NCBI RefSeq assembly: GCF_000384215.1
Contig: NZ_KB913032.1
Span: 186,001 to 250,000, forward strand
Reading direction: 5' to 3'
From: Amycolatopsis alba DSM 44262
Lineage (GTDB): Bacteria; Actinomycetota; Actinomycetes; Mycobacteriales; Pseudonocardiaceae
DNA length: 64,000 nucleotides
A model generated the notes under the pieces. The model was not told where the DNA came from. It searched no databases and was given only the letters and a program-made list of their open reading frames with translations. The number at the start of each line of letters is the position of its first letter. Within the stretch, counting starts at the first letter, position 1. The translations under genes were made by a program, and so were the position numbers. Below, piece after piece: positions 1 to 8,514 of this stretch.

Positions 1-231
1 GGCGCCGGTCAGGGTGACCTCGTTGCCCCGGACGTGGACGTCGGCGGCGAGGAGCTCTTCGGCGACACGGAGGTTTTCGTCCCTCGAGCCGAGCAGGCTG
101 AGCGCGGCGGCGTCGGGGATGGGGAATCGGGACTGGGCCGCTTCGGTGACGGCGGCCTCGTCGGCCTTCGACGGTGTGACGTCCGCGGGAACGTCGGGTC
201 GGGCGGCTTCACCCGGTACGGTTCCGGCCAC
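1..231 (-). CDS. phoH: PhoH family ATPase, N-terminal part (gene runs off window start)
   Basis: Only the first 77 codons are in the window; the ATPase domain lies beyond position 1. The visible part has a short charged lead and then the conserved PhoH N-terminal domain (LLGSRDENLRVAEELL followed by VHVRGNEVTLTG), which in this family precedes a P-loop ATPase/RNA-helicase-like domain. I chose the GTG at 231: an in-frame stop lies 15 bases upstream, and an AGGAAG stretch about 15 bases upstream could be a distant Shine-Dalgarno. It follows the HIT gene on the same strand; hit-phoH adjacency is common in actinobacteria, where phoH usually precedes ybeY. The precise function of PhoH is not settled; RNA metabolism is the usual inference. 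Confidence 0.85.
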   Translation of the reverse strand, partial: MAGTVPGEAARPDVPADVTPSKADEAAVTEAAQSRFPIPDAAALSLLGSRDENLRVAEELLAADVHVRGNEVTLTGA

Positions 232-345
232 GTGGCCTCGGGCCTACTTCCTGCGCTTACGCTGCGATTTTCAACAACACTGACAAGGTCGATGTTACTG
301 GTTGCGGGTGTCGGCACGCAGTCCGGTTTCTCCAGGCCGCGCGCT

Positions 346-696
346 TCAGCGTCCGAAATGCCCCAGCTGCTCGCCGCCGAGCACGTGCGCGTGCACGTGG
401 AAGACGGTCTGGCCGGCGTCACCGTCGGTGTTGAACACCACCCGATAGCCCGACTCCGCGATCCCCTCGAGCTCCGCCACCTTGCGCGCCGCCAAGGCGA
501 TGTCGGCGAGCACCTGCGGGTCCGCCGCCGCCAGCTCGGCGACGTTCCGGTACCGCTTCTTCGGCACCACGAGCACATGCACCCGCGCCTGCGGCGCTAT
601 GTCCCGAAACGCATACGTCGTCGCGTCCTCGTACACCTTGTCGGACGGGATCTCGCCCGCGATGATCCGCTCGAACAACGTCTCCGCGTCACTCAT
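346..696 (-). CDS. HIT family (histidine triad) nucleotide-binding protein
   Basis: A 116-residue HinT/Hit-like protein. The histidine triad HVHAHVLGG is near residues 98-106, its middle histidine being the AMP-transfer nucleophile of the family, and the N-terminus (TLFERIIAGEIPS) is typical of HinT purine nucleoside phosphoramidases, which hydrolyse AMP-lysine or AMP-NH2 type substrates in the cytosol. The length matches the family. The ATG at 696 follows a G-rich stretch (GGTGGGGGG) that can act as ribosome binding site; a TAGGGT just before it could be a -10 box giving a very short leader. It sits between rsmE and phoH, an arrangement common in actinobacteria. The physiological substrate cannot be read from the sequence. 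Confidence 0.93.
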   Translation of the reverse strand: MSDAETLFERIIAGEIPSDKVYEDATTYAFRDIAPQARVHVLVVPKKRYRNVAELAAADPQVLADIALAARKVAELEGIAESGYRVVFNTDGDAGQTVFHVHAHVLGGEQLGHFGR

Positions 697-754
697 CCCC
701 CCACCCTATCCCCCACCCGCCCCCCCAAGTACGTGAAGGCAGATGGCCGTCATC

Positions 755-796
755 CGTGATCAGACGGACGACACACGTGATCGGACGGACAACTCC
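755..796. repeat. Two tandem copies of a 21-bp unit
   Basis: Unit 1 (755-775) and unit 2 (776-796) share CGTGATC(A/G)GACGGAC and then diverge over the last bases. They sit about 60-100 bp upstream of the HIT start, a position where tandem regulator sites are often found. No known operator was recognised. Confidence 0.55.
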
Positions 797-902
797 CTCA
801 CCAGGCGAGGGCCGCCAGGCCCTACGCCGATACCAAAGACCAGCAGCCACCTACACGCTTCGCTGCGGGGCTGCCAACCGCCGCCGGACGCACCGTGGGG
901 GT

Positions 903-1040
903 CCGGGGGGCTCGGCCCCCCGGTGCAACACGCGGAACCGCGCCGCGGCGCGAATTTGGGGCGTAGCAATGAGCGAAGCGACTTGCGAAGCCCCCAAATG
1001 AAGACGCCGCGGCGCGGTGGAGCCTGGGGGTCGCTCCACC
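903..1040. repeat. Cluster of three strong hairpins
   Basis: Hairpin 1 (903-923) has a 9-bp stem CCGGGGGGC with a TCG loop. Hairpin 2 (937-1018) has 14-bp outer arms starting ACCGCGCCGCGGCG and an inner pairing ATTTGGGG/CCCCAAAT (954-961 with 992-999). Hairpin 3 (1016-1040) pairs GGTGGAGC with GCTCCACC. Together they could form a large structured transcript or cruciform. Part of this may be the rsmE terminator, but there is no T-tract and it is larger than a normal terminator. Confidence 0.6.
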
Positions 1041-1214
1041 GCCGCCGCGGCTCCGCCGGACCGAGGGGGGAGGTGCCCGGCGGGGATTCACGCACGCGAC
1101 TGGGCTTCAACCCCCAGTGGCGCGCCGAAACCGTGTGTTGCGCGTCAGTTAACGAGAGTAACGGCTGTTTGCGTGATCGCGCCATAACCGGCCGCAAATT
1201 AGTGGGGTGTTTTT

Positions 1215-1967
1215 TCACTTCCAGCGGTCGGTGAGAACTCCGAGTGCGCCCAGCGCGACGGCGGCGGCGGTGGAGGTGCGCAAAACGGTGGGGCCCAACC
1301 GGATGGCGGTCGCGCCGGCTTCGGTGAGGGTGGCGAGTTCTTCGTCGGTGATGCCGCCTTCGGGGCCGACGATGAGGAGGATGTCGCCTTGTGGCGGGAG
1401 TTCGATCTCGGTGAGCCGGGTGGTGATGCCGGATTCGAGGACGAGGGCGCGCGAAACGGTCTGGGCGAGTTCGGCGAGTTCGCGGGTGGTGGCGGGCTCG
1501 GCGACTTCGGGGACGTGGGCGCGGCGGGCTTGTTTGGCGGCGGCGCGGGCGGTGGTGCGCCAGCGGGTGAGGGCTTTGTCGCCGCGGGTTCCTTCTTCCC
1601 AGCGGGCGACGCTGCGGGCGGCGCGCCAGGGGACGATCGCGTCGGCGCCTGCTTCGGTGGCGAGTTCGACGGCGAGTTCGCCGCGGTCGCCTTTGGCGAG
1701 TGCCTGGGCGACGATGACGCGCAGTGCGGGCGGTTCCTCGGTCCAGTGTTCTTCGATGGCGAGGGTGAGTGCCGCGTCGCGGCCTGCCTGGACGGCCTCG
1801 ACGACGCAGCGCGCCATGCCGCCTTCGCCGTCGGAAAGCATGAGGCGTTCGCCGACGCGCAGCCGCCGGACGGTGGCGGCGTGCCGGGCTTCCTCACCGT
1901 CGAGCGTGGTGCGCCCGGAGCCGGGCAGCGCGTCGGTGAGGAAGACCGGCAGTGTCGTCTCTGGCAC
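1215..1967 (-). CDS. rsmE: 16S rRNA (uracil-1498-N3)-methyltransferase RsmE
   Basis: This 250-residue SPOUT-class methyltransferase should methylate U1498 of 16S rRNA using SAM. The C-terminal half shows the knot motifs: GDILLIVGPEGGITDEE (about 190-207) and RLGPTVLRTSTAAAVAL (about 220-236), both diagnostic for RsmE. The N-terminal part is the PUA-like domain with EARHAATVRRLRVGE. Length is normal. The GTG start at 1967 lies 3 bases after the dnaJ stop and has no clear ribosome binding site, so translation is probably coupled to dnaJ. The hrcA-dnaJ-rsmE order is standard in actinobacteria. Confidence 0.95.
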   Translation of the reverse strand: MPETTLPVFLTDALPGSGRTTLDGEEARHAATVRRLRVGERLMLSDGEGGMARCVVEAVQAGRDAALTLAIEEHWTEEPPALRVIVAQALAKGDRGELAVELATEAGADAIVPWRAARSVARWEEGTRGDKALTRWRTTARAAAKQARRAHVPEVAEPATTRELAELAQTVSRALVLESGITTRLTEIELPPQGDILLIVGPEGGITDEELATLTEAGATAIRLGPTVLRTSTAAAVALGALGVLTDRWK

Positions 1968-1970
1968 GGG

Positions 1971-3137
1971 TTACCGGTGGTTCTTGGTGCGCAGCTTGGA
2001 GAACAGCCCGCCGGGCTTGGAGCCGTTCGAGGAAAGCGAAGGCACGTCTTCGCCGCGCTGCTGGGCCAGTTCGACGAGGAGGTCGCGCTGGGCGTCGTCG
2101 AGTTTGGTCGGCACGACGACGTCGATGTGGACGTGCAGGTCGCCGCGGCCGTCGACGCGGCCGGAGGACCGCAGCCGCGGCATGCCCTTGGCGGTGAGCA
2201 CGAGTTCGGTGGCGGGCTGGGTGCCCGGTTCGATGTCGAGTTCGTAGTCGCCGTCGATGAGGGTTTCGATGGGCACCGTGGCGCCGAGGGCGGCGGTGGT
2301 CATCGGGATGCGGAAGTTGCAGTGCAGGTCGTTGCCCTGCCGGACGAACACCTCGTGCGGGGCCTCGTCGATCTCGACGTACAGGTCGCCCGCCGGGCCG
2401 CCGCCGGGGCCGACCTCGCCCTGGCCGGAGAGGCGGATGCGCATGCCGTCGCCGACGCCCGGCGGGATCTTGGCGGTGACGTTGCGGCGGGAGCGGACCC
2501 GGCCGTCTCCGCCGCACTGGCGGCAGGGGTCGGGGATGACCTCGCCGAAGCCGCGGCAGACCGGGCAGGGGCGGGCGGTGACGACCTGGCCGAGGAAGGA
2601 CCGCTGCACGGACTGGACCTCGCCGGCGCCGCCGCAGGTGTCGCAGGTCTTGGTGCCGGTGCCTTCGGCCGCGCCCGCGCCGCGGCACAGGTCGCAGACG
2701 ATGGCGGTGTCGACGGTGATCTCGCGGTCGACCCCGGTGGCGCAGTCCTCCAGCGTCAGGCCGAGGCGGATGAGCGCGTCGGAGCCGGGCTGCACCCGGC
2801 TGCGCGGGCCACGGCCGCGACCGCCGCCACCCCCTGCGGCACCGAAGAAGGCGTCCATGATGTCGCCGAGACCGCCGAAGCCCGAGAACGGGTCTCCGCC
2901 GCCTCCGCCTCGCGCCCCGCCGTCCATCGGGTCGCCGCCGAGGTCGACGACCTTGCGCTTCTGCGGATCCGACAGCACCTCGTACGCGGTGGTCACCTCG
3001 CCGAAGCGGTGCTGGGCGTCCTCCGACGGGTTGACGTCGGGGTGCAGTTCACGGGCCAGCTTGCGGTACGCGCGCTTGATCTCCTGATCCGTCGCGTTCT
3101 TCGCAACCCCGAGAATGCCGTAATAGTCCCTCGCCAC
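1971..3137 (-). CDS. dnaJ: Chaperone protein DnaJ (DnaJ2-type)
   Basis: The 388-residue co-chaperone stimulates the DnaK ATPase. In order: a J domain at about 1-65 with HPD (LHPDVNPS), a Gly-rich stretch with a GGxF-like region at about 78-110, four zinc-binding CxxCxGxG repeats ([32 protein letters not shown]) at about 145-215, and the C-terminal substrate-binding domains. The GTG start at 3137 follows GGAGACG. It is 42 bp downstream of hrcA and is the dnaJ of the hrcA operon; actinobacteria often have a second dnaJ with dnaK-grpE. Control by HrcA is expected, but I found no CIRCE element in the window. Confidence 0.96.
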   Translation of the reverse strand: MARDYYGILGVAKNATDQEIKRAYRKLARELHPDVNPSEDAQHRFGEVTTAYEVLSDPQKRKVVDLGGDPMDGGARGGGGGDPFSGFGGLGDIMDAFFGAAGGGGGRGRGPRSRVQPGSDALIRLGLTLEDCATGVDREITVDTAIVCDLCRGAGAAEGTGTKTCDTCGGAGEVQSVQRSFLGQVVTARPCPVCRGFGEVIPDPCRQCGGDGRVRSRRNVTAKIPPGVGDGMRIRLSGQGEVGPGGGPAGDLYVEIDEAPHEVFVRQGNDLHCNFRIPMTTAALGATVPIETLIDGDYELDIEPGTQPATELVLTAKGMPRLRSSGRVDGRGDLHVHIDVVVPTKLDDAQRDLLVELAQQRGEDVPSLSSNGSKPGGLFSKLRTKNHR

Positions 3138-3179
3138 CGTCTCCGCCTTCTCCTTCTGCCTTGGTCCTCAACGCCGCGT

Positions 3180-4205
3180 TCAGCGGCCGGAGAGGATCTG
3201 CCCCACGTAGTTCGCCACCGCTCGTACCGCGGCGATGGTGTTCGGGTAGTCCATCCTGGTGGGCCCGACGACGCCCATCCCGCCCAGCAGCAGGTCGTCC
3301 ATGCCGTAGCCGATGGACACCACCGAGGTGCTGCGCATCTGCTCGTCTTCATTTTCCTCACCGATGCGCACGGTGATCGCACCGGGGTTGCGGGCGGCCG
3401 CGAGCAGCTTGAGCACGATGACCTGCTCCTCGAGCGCCTCCAGCACCTGCCGCAGCGATCCGGGGAAATCCGAGACGTTGCGGGTGAGGTTCGCCGTGCC
3501 GCCGAGTACCAGCCGCTCTTCGGGGTGCTCGACCAGCGATTCCACCAGCACCGTGCAGACGCGGGTGAGGTTGTCGCGCAGCTCGCCCGGTGACTTCTCG
3601 GGCAGTTCGGCGACCGCCGCCGCGGCCTCGGAGAGACGGCGGCCCGCCAGCGCGCCGTTGAGCACCGTGCGCAGCCTGCCGACGTTCTCCTCGGTGATGA
3701 CGTCGCCGAGGTCGACGGTGCGCTGGTCGACCCGGCCGGAATCGGTGATCAGCACCAGCATCAGCCGGGCTGGGGTGAGCGGCACCACTTCCAGGTGACG
3801 GACGGCGGAGTTGGTCATCATCGGGTACTGGATGACCGCGACCTGCCTGGTCAGCTGGGCGAGCAGCCGGACGGACCGGCGCAGGACGTCGTCGACGTCG
3901 GTGCCGCTGTCGAGGAAAGCCGTGATGGCCCGGCGTTCGGCCGAGCTGAGCGGTTTGACCTCGGCGATCCGGTCGACGAACAGCCGGTACCCCTTGTCGG
4001 TGGGGATGCGGCCCGCGCTGGTGTGGGGCTGTGTGATGTAGCCCTCTTCTTCCAGCGCCGCCATGTCGTTGCGCACGGTGGCGCTGGACACGCCGAGGTT
4101 GTGCCGGTCGACGATCGCCTTGGATCCGACGGGCTCCTGGTTCGACACGTAGTCGGCGACGATCGCGCGCAGCACTTCGAAGCGGCGCTCTTCCGCGTTG
4201 GCCAC
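3180..4205 (-). CDS. hrcA: Heat-inducible transcription repressor HrcA
   Basis: A 341-residue repressor that binds CIRCE operators upstream of groE-type operons. The N-terminal winged helix (residues 1-75) contains [25 protein letters not shown], a recognition-helix region shared by HrcA proteins, followed by the family-typical [19 protein letters not shown] preferred the GTG at 4205 because AAGGAGG lies 7 bases upstream of it, while the GTG at 4211 is only one base from that site. It heads the hrcA-dnaJ-rsmE run. No CIRCE inverted repeat is visible in its own upstream region. Confidence 0.95.
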   Translation of the reverse strand: MANAEERRFEVLRAIVADYVSNQEPVGSKAIVDRHNLGVSSATVRNDMAALEEEGYITQPHTSAGRIPTDKGYRLFVDRIAEVKPLSSAERRAITAFLDSGTDVDDVLRRSVRLLAQLTRQVAVIQYPMMTNSAVRHLEVVPLTPARLMLVLITDSGRVDQRTVDLGDVITEENVGRLRTVLNGALAGRRLSEAAAAVAELPEKSPGELRDNLTRVCTVLVESLVEHPEERLVLGGTANLTRNVSDFPGSLRQVLEALEEQVIVLKLLAAARNPGAITVRIGEENEDEQMRSTSVVSIGYGMDDLLLGGMGVVGPTRMDYPNTIAAVRAVANYVGQILSGR

Positions 4206-4285
4206 CTGCACACCTCCTTCGGCTCGTCCTCACAACGAGTTTACGGAAGGCATCGTGCCCAGGGGGCCACAGGACATCTTTGGGC

Positions 4286-4331
4286 CTCGTGAGTGGCTAG
4301 GACGGTTCTAACCGTCCTAGCCACTCACGAG
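4286..4331. repeat. 46-nt palindrome (22-bp arms, 2-nt centre)
   Basis: The arms match perfectly over 22 bp (left arm begins CTCGTGAGTGGCTAGGACGG) with only CT between them. It lies between the mmsA stop and the hrcA start, both on the minus strand, so it could act as the mmsA terminator; it has no T-tract. A twin-hairpin element follows within 13 bp. Confidence 0.8.
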
Positions 4332-4343
4332 ACCCGCGACCCG

Positions 4344-4399
4344 AGGTTGCGAAAGCCACTTTCGCAACCTTCAACGTTGCGAAAGTGGCTTTCGCAACG
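4344..4399. repeat. Twin-hairpin intergenic element, copy A
   Basis: Two consecutive hairpins, GTTGCGAAAG-CCA-CTTTCGCAAC (4346-4368, extendable to 12 bp) and GTTGCGAAAG-TGG-CTTTCGCAAC (4376-4398), are exact reverse complements of each other. The 53-nt core matches copy E (17015-17067) at 52 positions. It sits 3' of mmsA. It probably ends transcription in either direction, though that is inference. Confidence 0.8.
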
Positions 4400-4505
4400 C
4401 CCCTCCCCGACAGGCTTGAGGGGTAAGGCGAAGCGCGGCCCAGGGCACCGGAACCCTGGCGGGGCGTGACGCGAAGGGCGCGCACCCGTCACGCGTCCCG
4501 GCCGG

Positions 4506-6002
4506 TCAGCTGTTGCGCGGGAACCCGAGGTTCACGCCGCCCTGCGAGGGATCCGGCCACCGCGACGTGACGACCTTCGTCCGCGTGAAGAAGTGGAACC
4601 CCTCCGGCCCGTAGGCGTGGCTGTCCCCGAACAGCGAGTCCTTCCAGCCGCCGAACGAGTAGTAGCCGACCGGCACCGGGATCGGCACGTTCACGCCGAC
4701 CATCCCGACCTCGACCTCGTTCTGGAACCGCCGCGCGGCCCGCCCGTCGTTGGTGAAGATCGCGGTGCCGTTGCCGTAGGCGTTGGCGTTGATCAGCTCC
4801 AGCGCCGCGTCGTAGCCCCCGGCCCGCGCGACGGTCAGCACCGGGCCGAAGATCTCGTCGGTGTAGACCGACATGTCCGGCGTGACGTGGTCGAACAGCG
4901 TCGGGCCGAGCCAGAACCCGCCGTCCTCGCCGTCGACCTCGATGCCGCGGCCGTCGACGACGAGCCGGGCGCCCGCTTCGACACCCGCTTCCACATAGGA
5001 CTCGACGCGTTCGTGGTGGGCGGCGGTGACGAGCGGCCCCATTTCCGAGGTGGGCCGCCTGCCGTCGCCGACGCGCAGCCGCGTGATCCGCTCGGCGATC
5101 TTCGCGACCAGTTCGTCGCCGACCGGGTCGATCGCGACGACGACCGACACCGCCATGCACCGCTCCCCCGCCGAGCCGAAGCCCGCCGAGACGGCCGCGT
5201 CGGCCGCGAGGTCGAGGTCGGCGTCCGGGAGGACGACCATGTGGTTCTTCGCGCCGCCGAGCGCCTGCACGCGTTTCCCGTGCCTGGTCCCGGTTTCGTA
5301 GACGTACTTCGCGATCGGCGTCGATCCGACGAACGAGATCGCCTTGACGTCGCGGTGTTCCAGCAGCCCGTCGACGGCGACCTTGTCCCCGTGCAGGACG
5401 TTGAGGGCGCCGTCGGGCAGGCCCGCCTCGGCGAACAGTTCCGCGATGAACACGGCCGCGGACGGGTCCTTCTCGCTCGGTTTGAGCACGACGGTGTTGC
5501 CGCAGGCAAGCGCGTTCGGCACGAACCACAGCGGGACCATCGCCGGGAAGTTGAACGGCGAGATCACGCCGACCACGCCCAGCGGCTGCGAAATCGAGTA
5601 GACGTCGACACCGGTGGAGGCGTTCTCGCTGAACCCGCCCTTGAGCAGCTGCGCCGCGCCGCAGGCGTACTCGACGTTCTCGATGGCGCGCGCGATCTCG
5701 CCCGCCGCGTCGGATTCGACCTTTCCGTGTTCACTGGTCACGATCTTCGCCAGCTCGTGACGCCGCGCCGAAAGCAGCTCACGGAAGGCGAACAGCACCC
5801 GCGTCCGCCCGGCCAGCGACGTCCCGCGCCAGCCCGGCAGCGCACGAGAGGCGGCCGCGACGGCGGCGTCGACGTCGTCCTGCGACGCGAAGGGGACCTT
5901 CGCCCGCACCTGACCTGTGGCCGGATCGAACACGTCACCGGATCGATCGCTCACGCCTTCGCACGGTTTGCCGTCCATCCAATGAGTGATGCGGTCGGTC
6001 AC
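4506..6002 (-). CDS. mmsA: CoA-acylating methylmalonate-semialdehyde dehydrogenase
   Basis: This 498-residue aldehyde dehydrogenase oxidises methylmalonate semialdehyde (or malonate semialdehyde) to propionyl-CoA or acetyl-CoA with NAD and CoA. Visible are the nucleotide-binding segment FVGSTPIAKYVYETG, the catalytic cysteine in GSAGERCMAVS (about 283-293), and the MmsA-typical N-terminus THWMDGKPCEG. The GTG at 6002 follows GGAAGG with an 8-base spacer. It is divergent from a PucR regulator and 6 kb from a pyrimidine operon; because uracil catabolism ends in beta-alanine and malonate semialdehyde, it may serve that route as well as valine breakdown. A beta-alanine aminotransferase is not in the window. 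Confidence 0.93.
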   Translation of the reverse strand: MTDRITHWMDGKPCEGVSDRSGDVFDPATGQVRAKVPFASQDDVDAAVAAASRALPGWRGTSLAGRTRVLFAFRELLSARRHELAKIVTSEHGKVESDAAGEIARAIENVEYACGAAQLLKGGFSENASTGVDVYSISQPLGVVGVISPFNFPAMVPLWFVPNALACGNTVVLKPSEKDPSAAVFIAELFAEAGLPDGALNVLHGDKVAVDGLLEHRDVKAISFVGSTPIAKYVYETGTRHGKRVQALGGAKNHMVVLPDADLDLAADAAVSAGFGSAGERCMAVSVVVAIDPVGDELVAKIAERITRLRVGDGRRPTSEMGPLVTAAHHERVESYVEAGVEAGARLVVDGRGIEVDGEDGGFWLGPTLFDHVTPDMSVYTDEIFGPVLTVARAGGYDAALELINANAYGNGTAIFTNDGRAARRFQNEVEVGMVGVNVPIPVPVGYYSFGGWKDSLFGDSHAYGPEGFHFFTRTKVVTSRWPDPSQGGVNLGFPRNS

Positions 6003-6147
6003 GAGGTCCGCCTTCCTGATCTTCCGGGTGCCTGCTCCCGGTCGAGTCTGAGCGTGCGCGCCACACCGACGCCATCGGCAACGTGTACGGACTCCCGGTC
6101 CCGGCCGTACAGTCTGTCTCTCTGTGTTCCGACCTGGTGGGAGGCCG

Positions 6148-7779
6148 ATGTACCCGACCGTCGCCGAGGTGCTCGCGCTGCCGGTGCTGCGTCAGGGCAG
6201 GCCCCATGTGGTGGCGGGGGCGGCGGGGCTGGACGCGCCGGTCCGCTGGGCGCACGTCGCCGAGGTCGCGGACATCGCCCCGCTGCTGCGCGGCGGGGAA
6301 CTGGTGCTCACCACCGGGGTCGCGCTGCCCGACGACGGCTCCGCGCTCGCCCGGTACGTCGCCGACCTGGCGGGGGTCGGGGTGGCCGGGGTGGTCGTCG
6401 AGCTGGTCCGTCATTGGAGCGAAAAGCTGCCGCCCGCGCTGGTCGAGGCCGCGGACCGGCACGGCGTTCCGCTGATCACCCTTTCGCGGGAGACGCGGTT
6501 CGTGTCGGTCACCGAGGCGGTGAACGGGCTGATCGTCGACGCCCAGGTCGCCGAACTCCGGGCGGCGGAACGGGTCCACGAGACGTTCACCGCGCTGACG
6601 GTCGCGGGCGCCGAGCCGGGCGACATCCTGCGCGAGGTCGCGAGGCTCACCGAACATCCCGTCGTGCTGGAGACGCTGTCGCACGAGGTCCTCGCCTACG
6701 ACACGGCGGGCACCGACCCCGGCGAGCTGCTGCCCGGCTGGCCGTCGCGGTCACGGCCGGTGCAGGTCGGCGAGCGGACCGGTTTCCACGCGGGCGCGGG
6801 CTGGCTCATCACCGTGGTCGGCGCGCGCGGGCACGACTGGGGACGGCTGGTCGTCGTCTGCGGTGATCCGCCGCCGCACCGGCACGTCGTGGTCGCCGAA
6901 CGCGCCGCGTCCGCGCTCGCGGTGCACCGGCTGGTCGCCAAGGACACCGACAGCCTCGAACGCCAGGCGCACCGCGCGATCCTGACCGAACTGCTGGCGA
7001 ATCCGGTGCCGCCGGCCGAGCTGACCGCGCGGGCCTCCGCGCTGGGTGTCCCGCTGACGGGACGGCTGCTGGTCGGGGTCGCCGTGCGGCCCCGGATCAC
7101 CGTGACCACCAGGACCGCGCAGTCGACGCCGGTGCTGCTGAGGGAACTCGCCGAGGCGACCGCGCTCGCCGCCCGGCGCGCCAAGGTGTCCGCGCTCGTG
7201 GCCACCGACGACACGCAGGTGCGCGCGCTGATCGCGCTCTCGCGGGAGGCCGGGGTCGACGCGGTCCTGCGGCGGCTCGCCACCGACGTCCACGAGGCCC
7301 GCGCCGGCGCGCCCGCCGTGGTCGCGGTCGGGACCACCGGCAGCGGGCCCGCCGAGGCGCGCCGGACCCTCGTCGAAGCAGCCCAGGTCGCCGCCGCGGC
7401 GCTCGCGGAGAACATGGAGAACACGGAGCGGGTGGTCCACCGCCTCGACGACGTCCGGCTGCGCGGGCTGCTGCACCTGCTGGCCGGCGACGAACGGATC
7501 ACCGCGTTCGCCGCGCGGGAGCTCGGCCCGCTGCTGAGCCGGGACGCCGCGCAGGGCAGCAGACTCGTTCAGGCGTTGAGACATTACTGCGAGCACGGCG
7601 GCAACAAATCGGCAGCCGCGGCCGCCGCGCACACTTCCCGCACCGCCTACTACCAGCAGCTGGCCCGGATCGAGCAGGTGCTCGGGGTGCGGCTCGAAGA
7701 ACCGGAGTCGATGCTCTCCCTCTATGTCGCCTTGCTCGCCCACGATCTTCGGGAAGCGGACGACCACACGACCGGGTGA
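6148..7779 (+). CDS. PucR family transcriptional regulator
   Basis: A 543-residue regulator with an N-terminal PucR domain (about 1-120, MYPTVAEVLALPVLRQGRP and LVLTTGVALPDD), a GGDEF-like CdaR middle region, and a C-terminal PucR helix-turn-helix (TLRHYCEHGGN-like motif at about 465-475, then SRTAYYQQLARIEQVLG). Such proteins control purine, pyrimidine, GABA or proline catabolism. I chose the ATG at 6148, preceded by GGGAGG, over an upstream in-frame ATG at 6124. It is divergent from mmsA (145 bp between starts), which is its most likely target; the pyrimidine operon at 12 kb is a second candidate. The effector is not readable from sequence. Confidence 0.9.
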   Translation: MYPTVAEVLALPVLRQGRPHVVAGAAGLDAPVRWAHVAEVADIAPLLRGGELVLTTGVALPDDGSALARYVADLAGVGVAGVVVELVRHWSEKLPPALVEAADRHGVPLITLSRETRFVSVTEAVNGLIVDAQVAELRAAERVHETFTALTVAGAEPGDILREVARLTEHPVVLETLSHEVLAYDTAGTDPGELLPGWPSRSRPVQVGERTGFHAGAGWLITVVGARGHDWGRLVVVCGDPPPHRHVVVAERAASALAVHRLVAKDTDSLERQAHRAILTELLANPVPPAELTARASALGVPLTGRLLVGVAVRPRITVTTRTAQSTPVLLRELAEATALAARRAKVSALVATDDTQVRALIALSREAGVDAVLRRLATDVHEARAGAPAVVAVGTTGSGPAEARRTLVEAAQVAAAALAENMENTERVVHRLDDVRLRGLLHLLAGDERITAFAARELGPLLSRDAAQGSRLVQALRHYCEHGGNKSAAAAAAHTSRTAYYQQLARIEQVLGVRLEEPESMLSLYVALLAHDLREADDHTTG

Positions 7780-7838
7780 GCAAATCTCACCCAGGCGTGG
7801 AACACAGTGATCGGGTCACGTCAGCCGATAGGGTAGAC

Positions 7839-8204
7839 ATGGCTTTCTTCGAACCGATCGGCGCCTGCGTACTCGCGTTGGCCTGTATGGCCCCGGCGCA
7901 ACCCGCCGAATCCACGTTCCAGCTGACCAGCCACGACGCACGAGGCCGGGTCGGCACCGTCTCGCTCACCTGCGAGCCCACCGGAGGTTCCCACCCGACG
8001 CGCGGTGGCGCCTGCGCCAAACTGTCCGAAGTGGACGGAAAGTTCGACAGGCTGCGCGCGGAACCGCGGGCCTGCACCTTGGAGTACAACCCGGTGGACG
8101 TGTCCGCGGTCGGCAAGTGGCGCGGCGAACCGGTCACCTACCGCACCTCGTACGCCAACCGCTGCGTCGCCGACACCGAGTCGGCGGGTGTCTTCACCTT
8201 CTGA
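7839..8204 (+). CDS. Subtilisin inhibitor-like (SSI family) secreted protease inhibitor
   Basis: The 121-residue protein has a hydrophobic N-terminus (GACVLALACMAPAQPAES) and then the SSI fold: LTCEPTGGSHP, a four-cysteine pattern, ACTLEYNPVDV around the reactive loop, and the C-terminal SYANRCVADTESAGVFTF. By alignment with Streptomyces SSI (CPMVYDP loop) the P1 residue would be Leu in CTLEYNP, which fits inhibition of subtilisin/chymotrypsin-like proteases. Oddly, the signal peptide has no basic n-region from this ATG. No Shine-Dalgarno is seen; TAGGGT immediately upstream may be a -10 of a leaderless or short-leader transcript. An in-frame start further upstream (7776) has no support. Confidence 0.85.
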   Translation: MAFFEPIGACVLALACMAPAQPAESTFQLTSHDARGRVGTVSLTCEPTGGSHPTRGGACAKLSEVDGKFDRLRAEPRACTLEYNPVDVSAVGKWRGEPVTYRTSYANRCVADTESAGVFTF

Positions 8205-8217
8205 CCGGCGAGGCAGA

Positions 8218-8274
8218 ACGTCGCGAAAGCCACTTTCGCGACGTCTGATGTCCCGAAAGTGGCTTTCGGGACAT
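8218..8274. repeat. Twin-hairpin intergenic element, copy B (covarying arms)
   Basis: Hairpin 1 (8218-8244) has a 12-bp stem containing GTCGCGAAAG with loop CCA. Hairpin 2 (8248-8274) has a 12-bp stem containing GTCCCGAAAG with loop TGG. The G-to-C change is compensated inside each small stem but breaks the long inverted pairing between the two hairpins. It lies just after the SSI gene, between convergent genes. The gene-free stretch 8205-8565 holds this element, the one at 8331 and the terminator at 8515, and nothing else I can see. Confidence 0.8.
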
Positions 8275-8330
8275 GATCGCTGTCACCTCGGCCGCCGTCG
8301 GCACGAGAGGCGATCCGAGCCGAGGTCCGC

Positions 8331-8373
8331 GAAGGCCTCCTTCCCTACCCTCAAAGTAGGCAAGGAGGCCTTC
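8331..8373. repeat. GAAGG-type inverted repeat element, copy C
   Basis: GAAGGCCTCCTT pairs with AAGGAGGCCTTC across an inner stem CCTAC/GTAGG and a CCTCAAA loop. The left arm can also fold alone as GAAGG-CCT-CCTTC, the same small-hairpin plan as the twin-hairpin copies. It lies between convergent genes, so a two-way terminator role is likely. Confidence 0.7.
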
Positions 8374-8514
8374 ACCACCTTCCGCGCTCCACCTTTGCCC
8401 TGCCCTCAACGATTCTTCTCCGCGACAGGTCTTCAGTCCGATAAGGCCGGTCACGGCGCCCAGGCTTCCGCCGGGCCTCCCCCTCCATGGCCCGGCGGCC
8501 GGGGTTCACCACCA

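Larger units (their letters stand above)
697..1214. other. 518-bp gene-free, hairpin-rich region between HIT gene and rsmE
   Basis: No reading frame here has convincing codon bias or homology. The region holds a tandem 21-mer (755-796), a block of strong hairpins (903-1040), and near 1147 a short palindrome GTTAACGAGAGTAAC. It lies downstream of rsmE and upstream of the HIT gene, both on the minus strand, so it should contain an rsmE terminator and a HIT/phoH promoter. I cannot assign either exactly. Confidence 0.6.

Noticed and set aside
743..1234. Several open frames in the 697-1214 gap
   Set aside because: They cross strong hairpins, have poor codon bias and are low-complexity Arg/Pro/Gly products.
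1389..3593. Long open frame (734 codons) antisense to rsmE/dnaJ/hrcA
   Set aside because: It is a third-position GC shadow of three clear genes on the other strand; its product is low-complexity Gly/Ala/Arg/Asp and has no family features.
4240..4420. CIRCE element near hrcA
   Set aside because: The expected TTAGCACTC-N9-GAGTGCTAA is absent; the palindromes here are at the mmsA end and have a different sequence.
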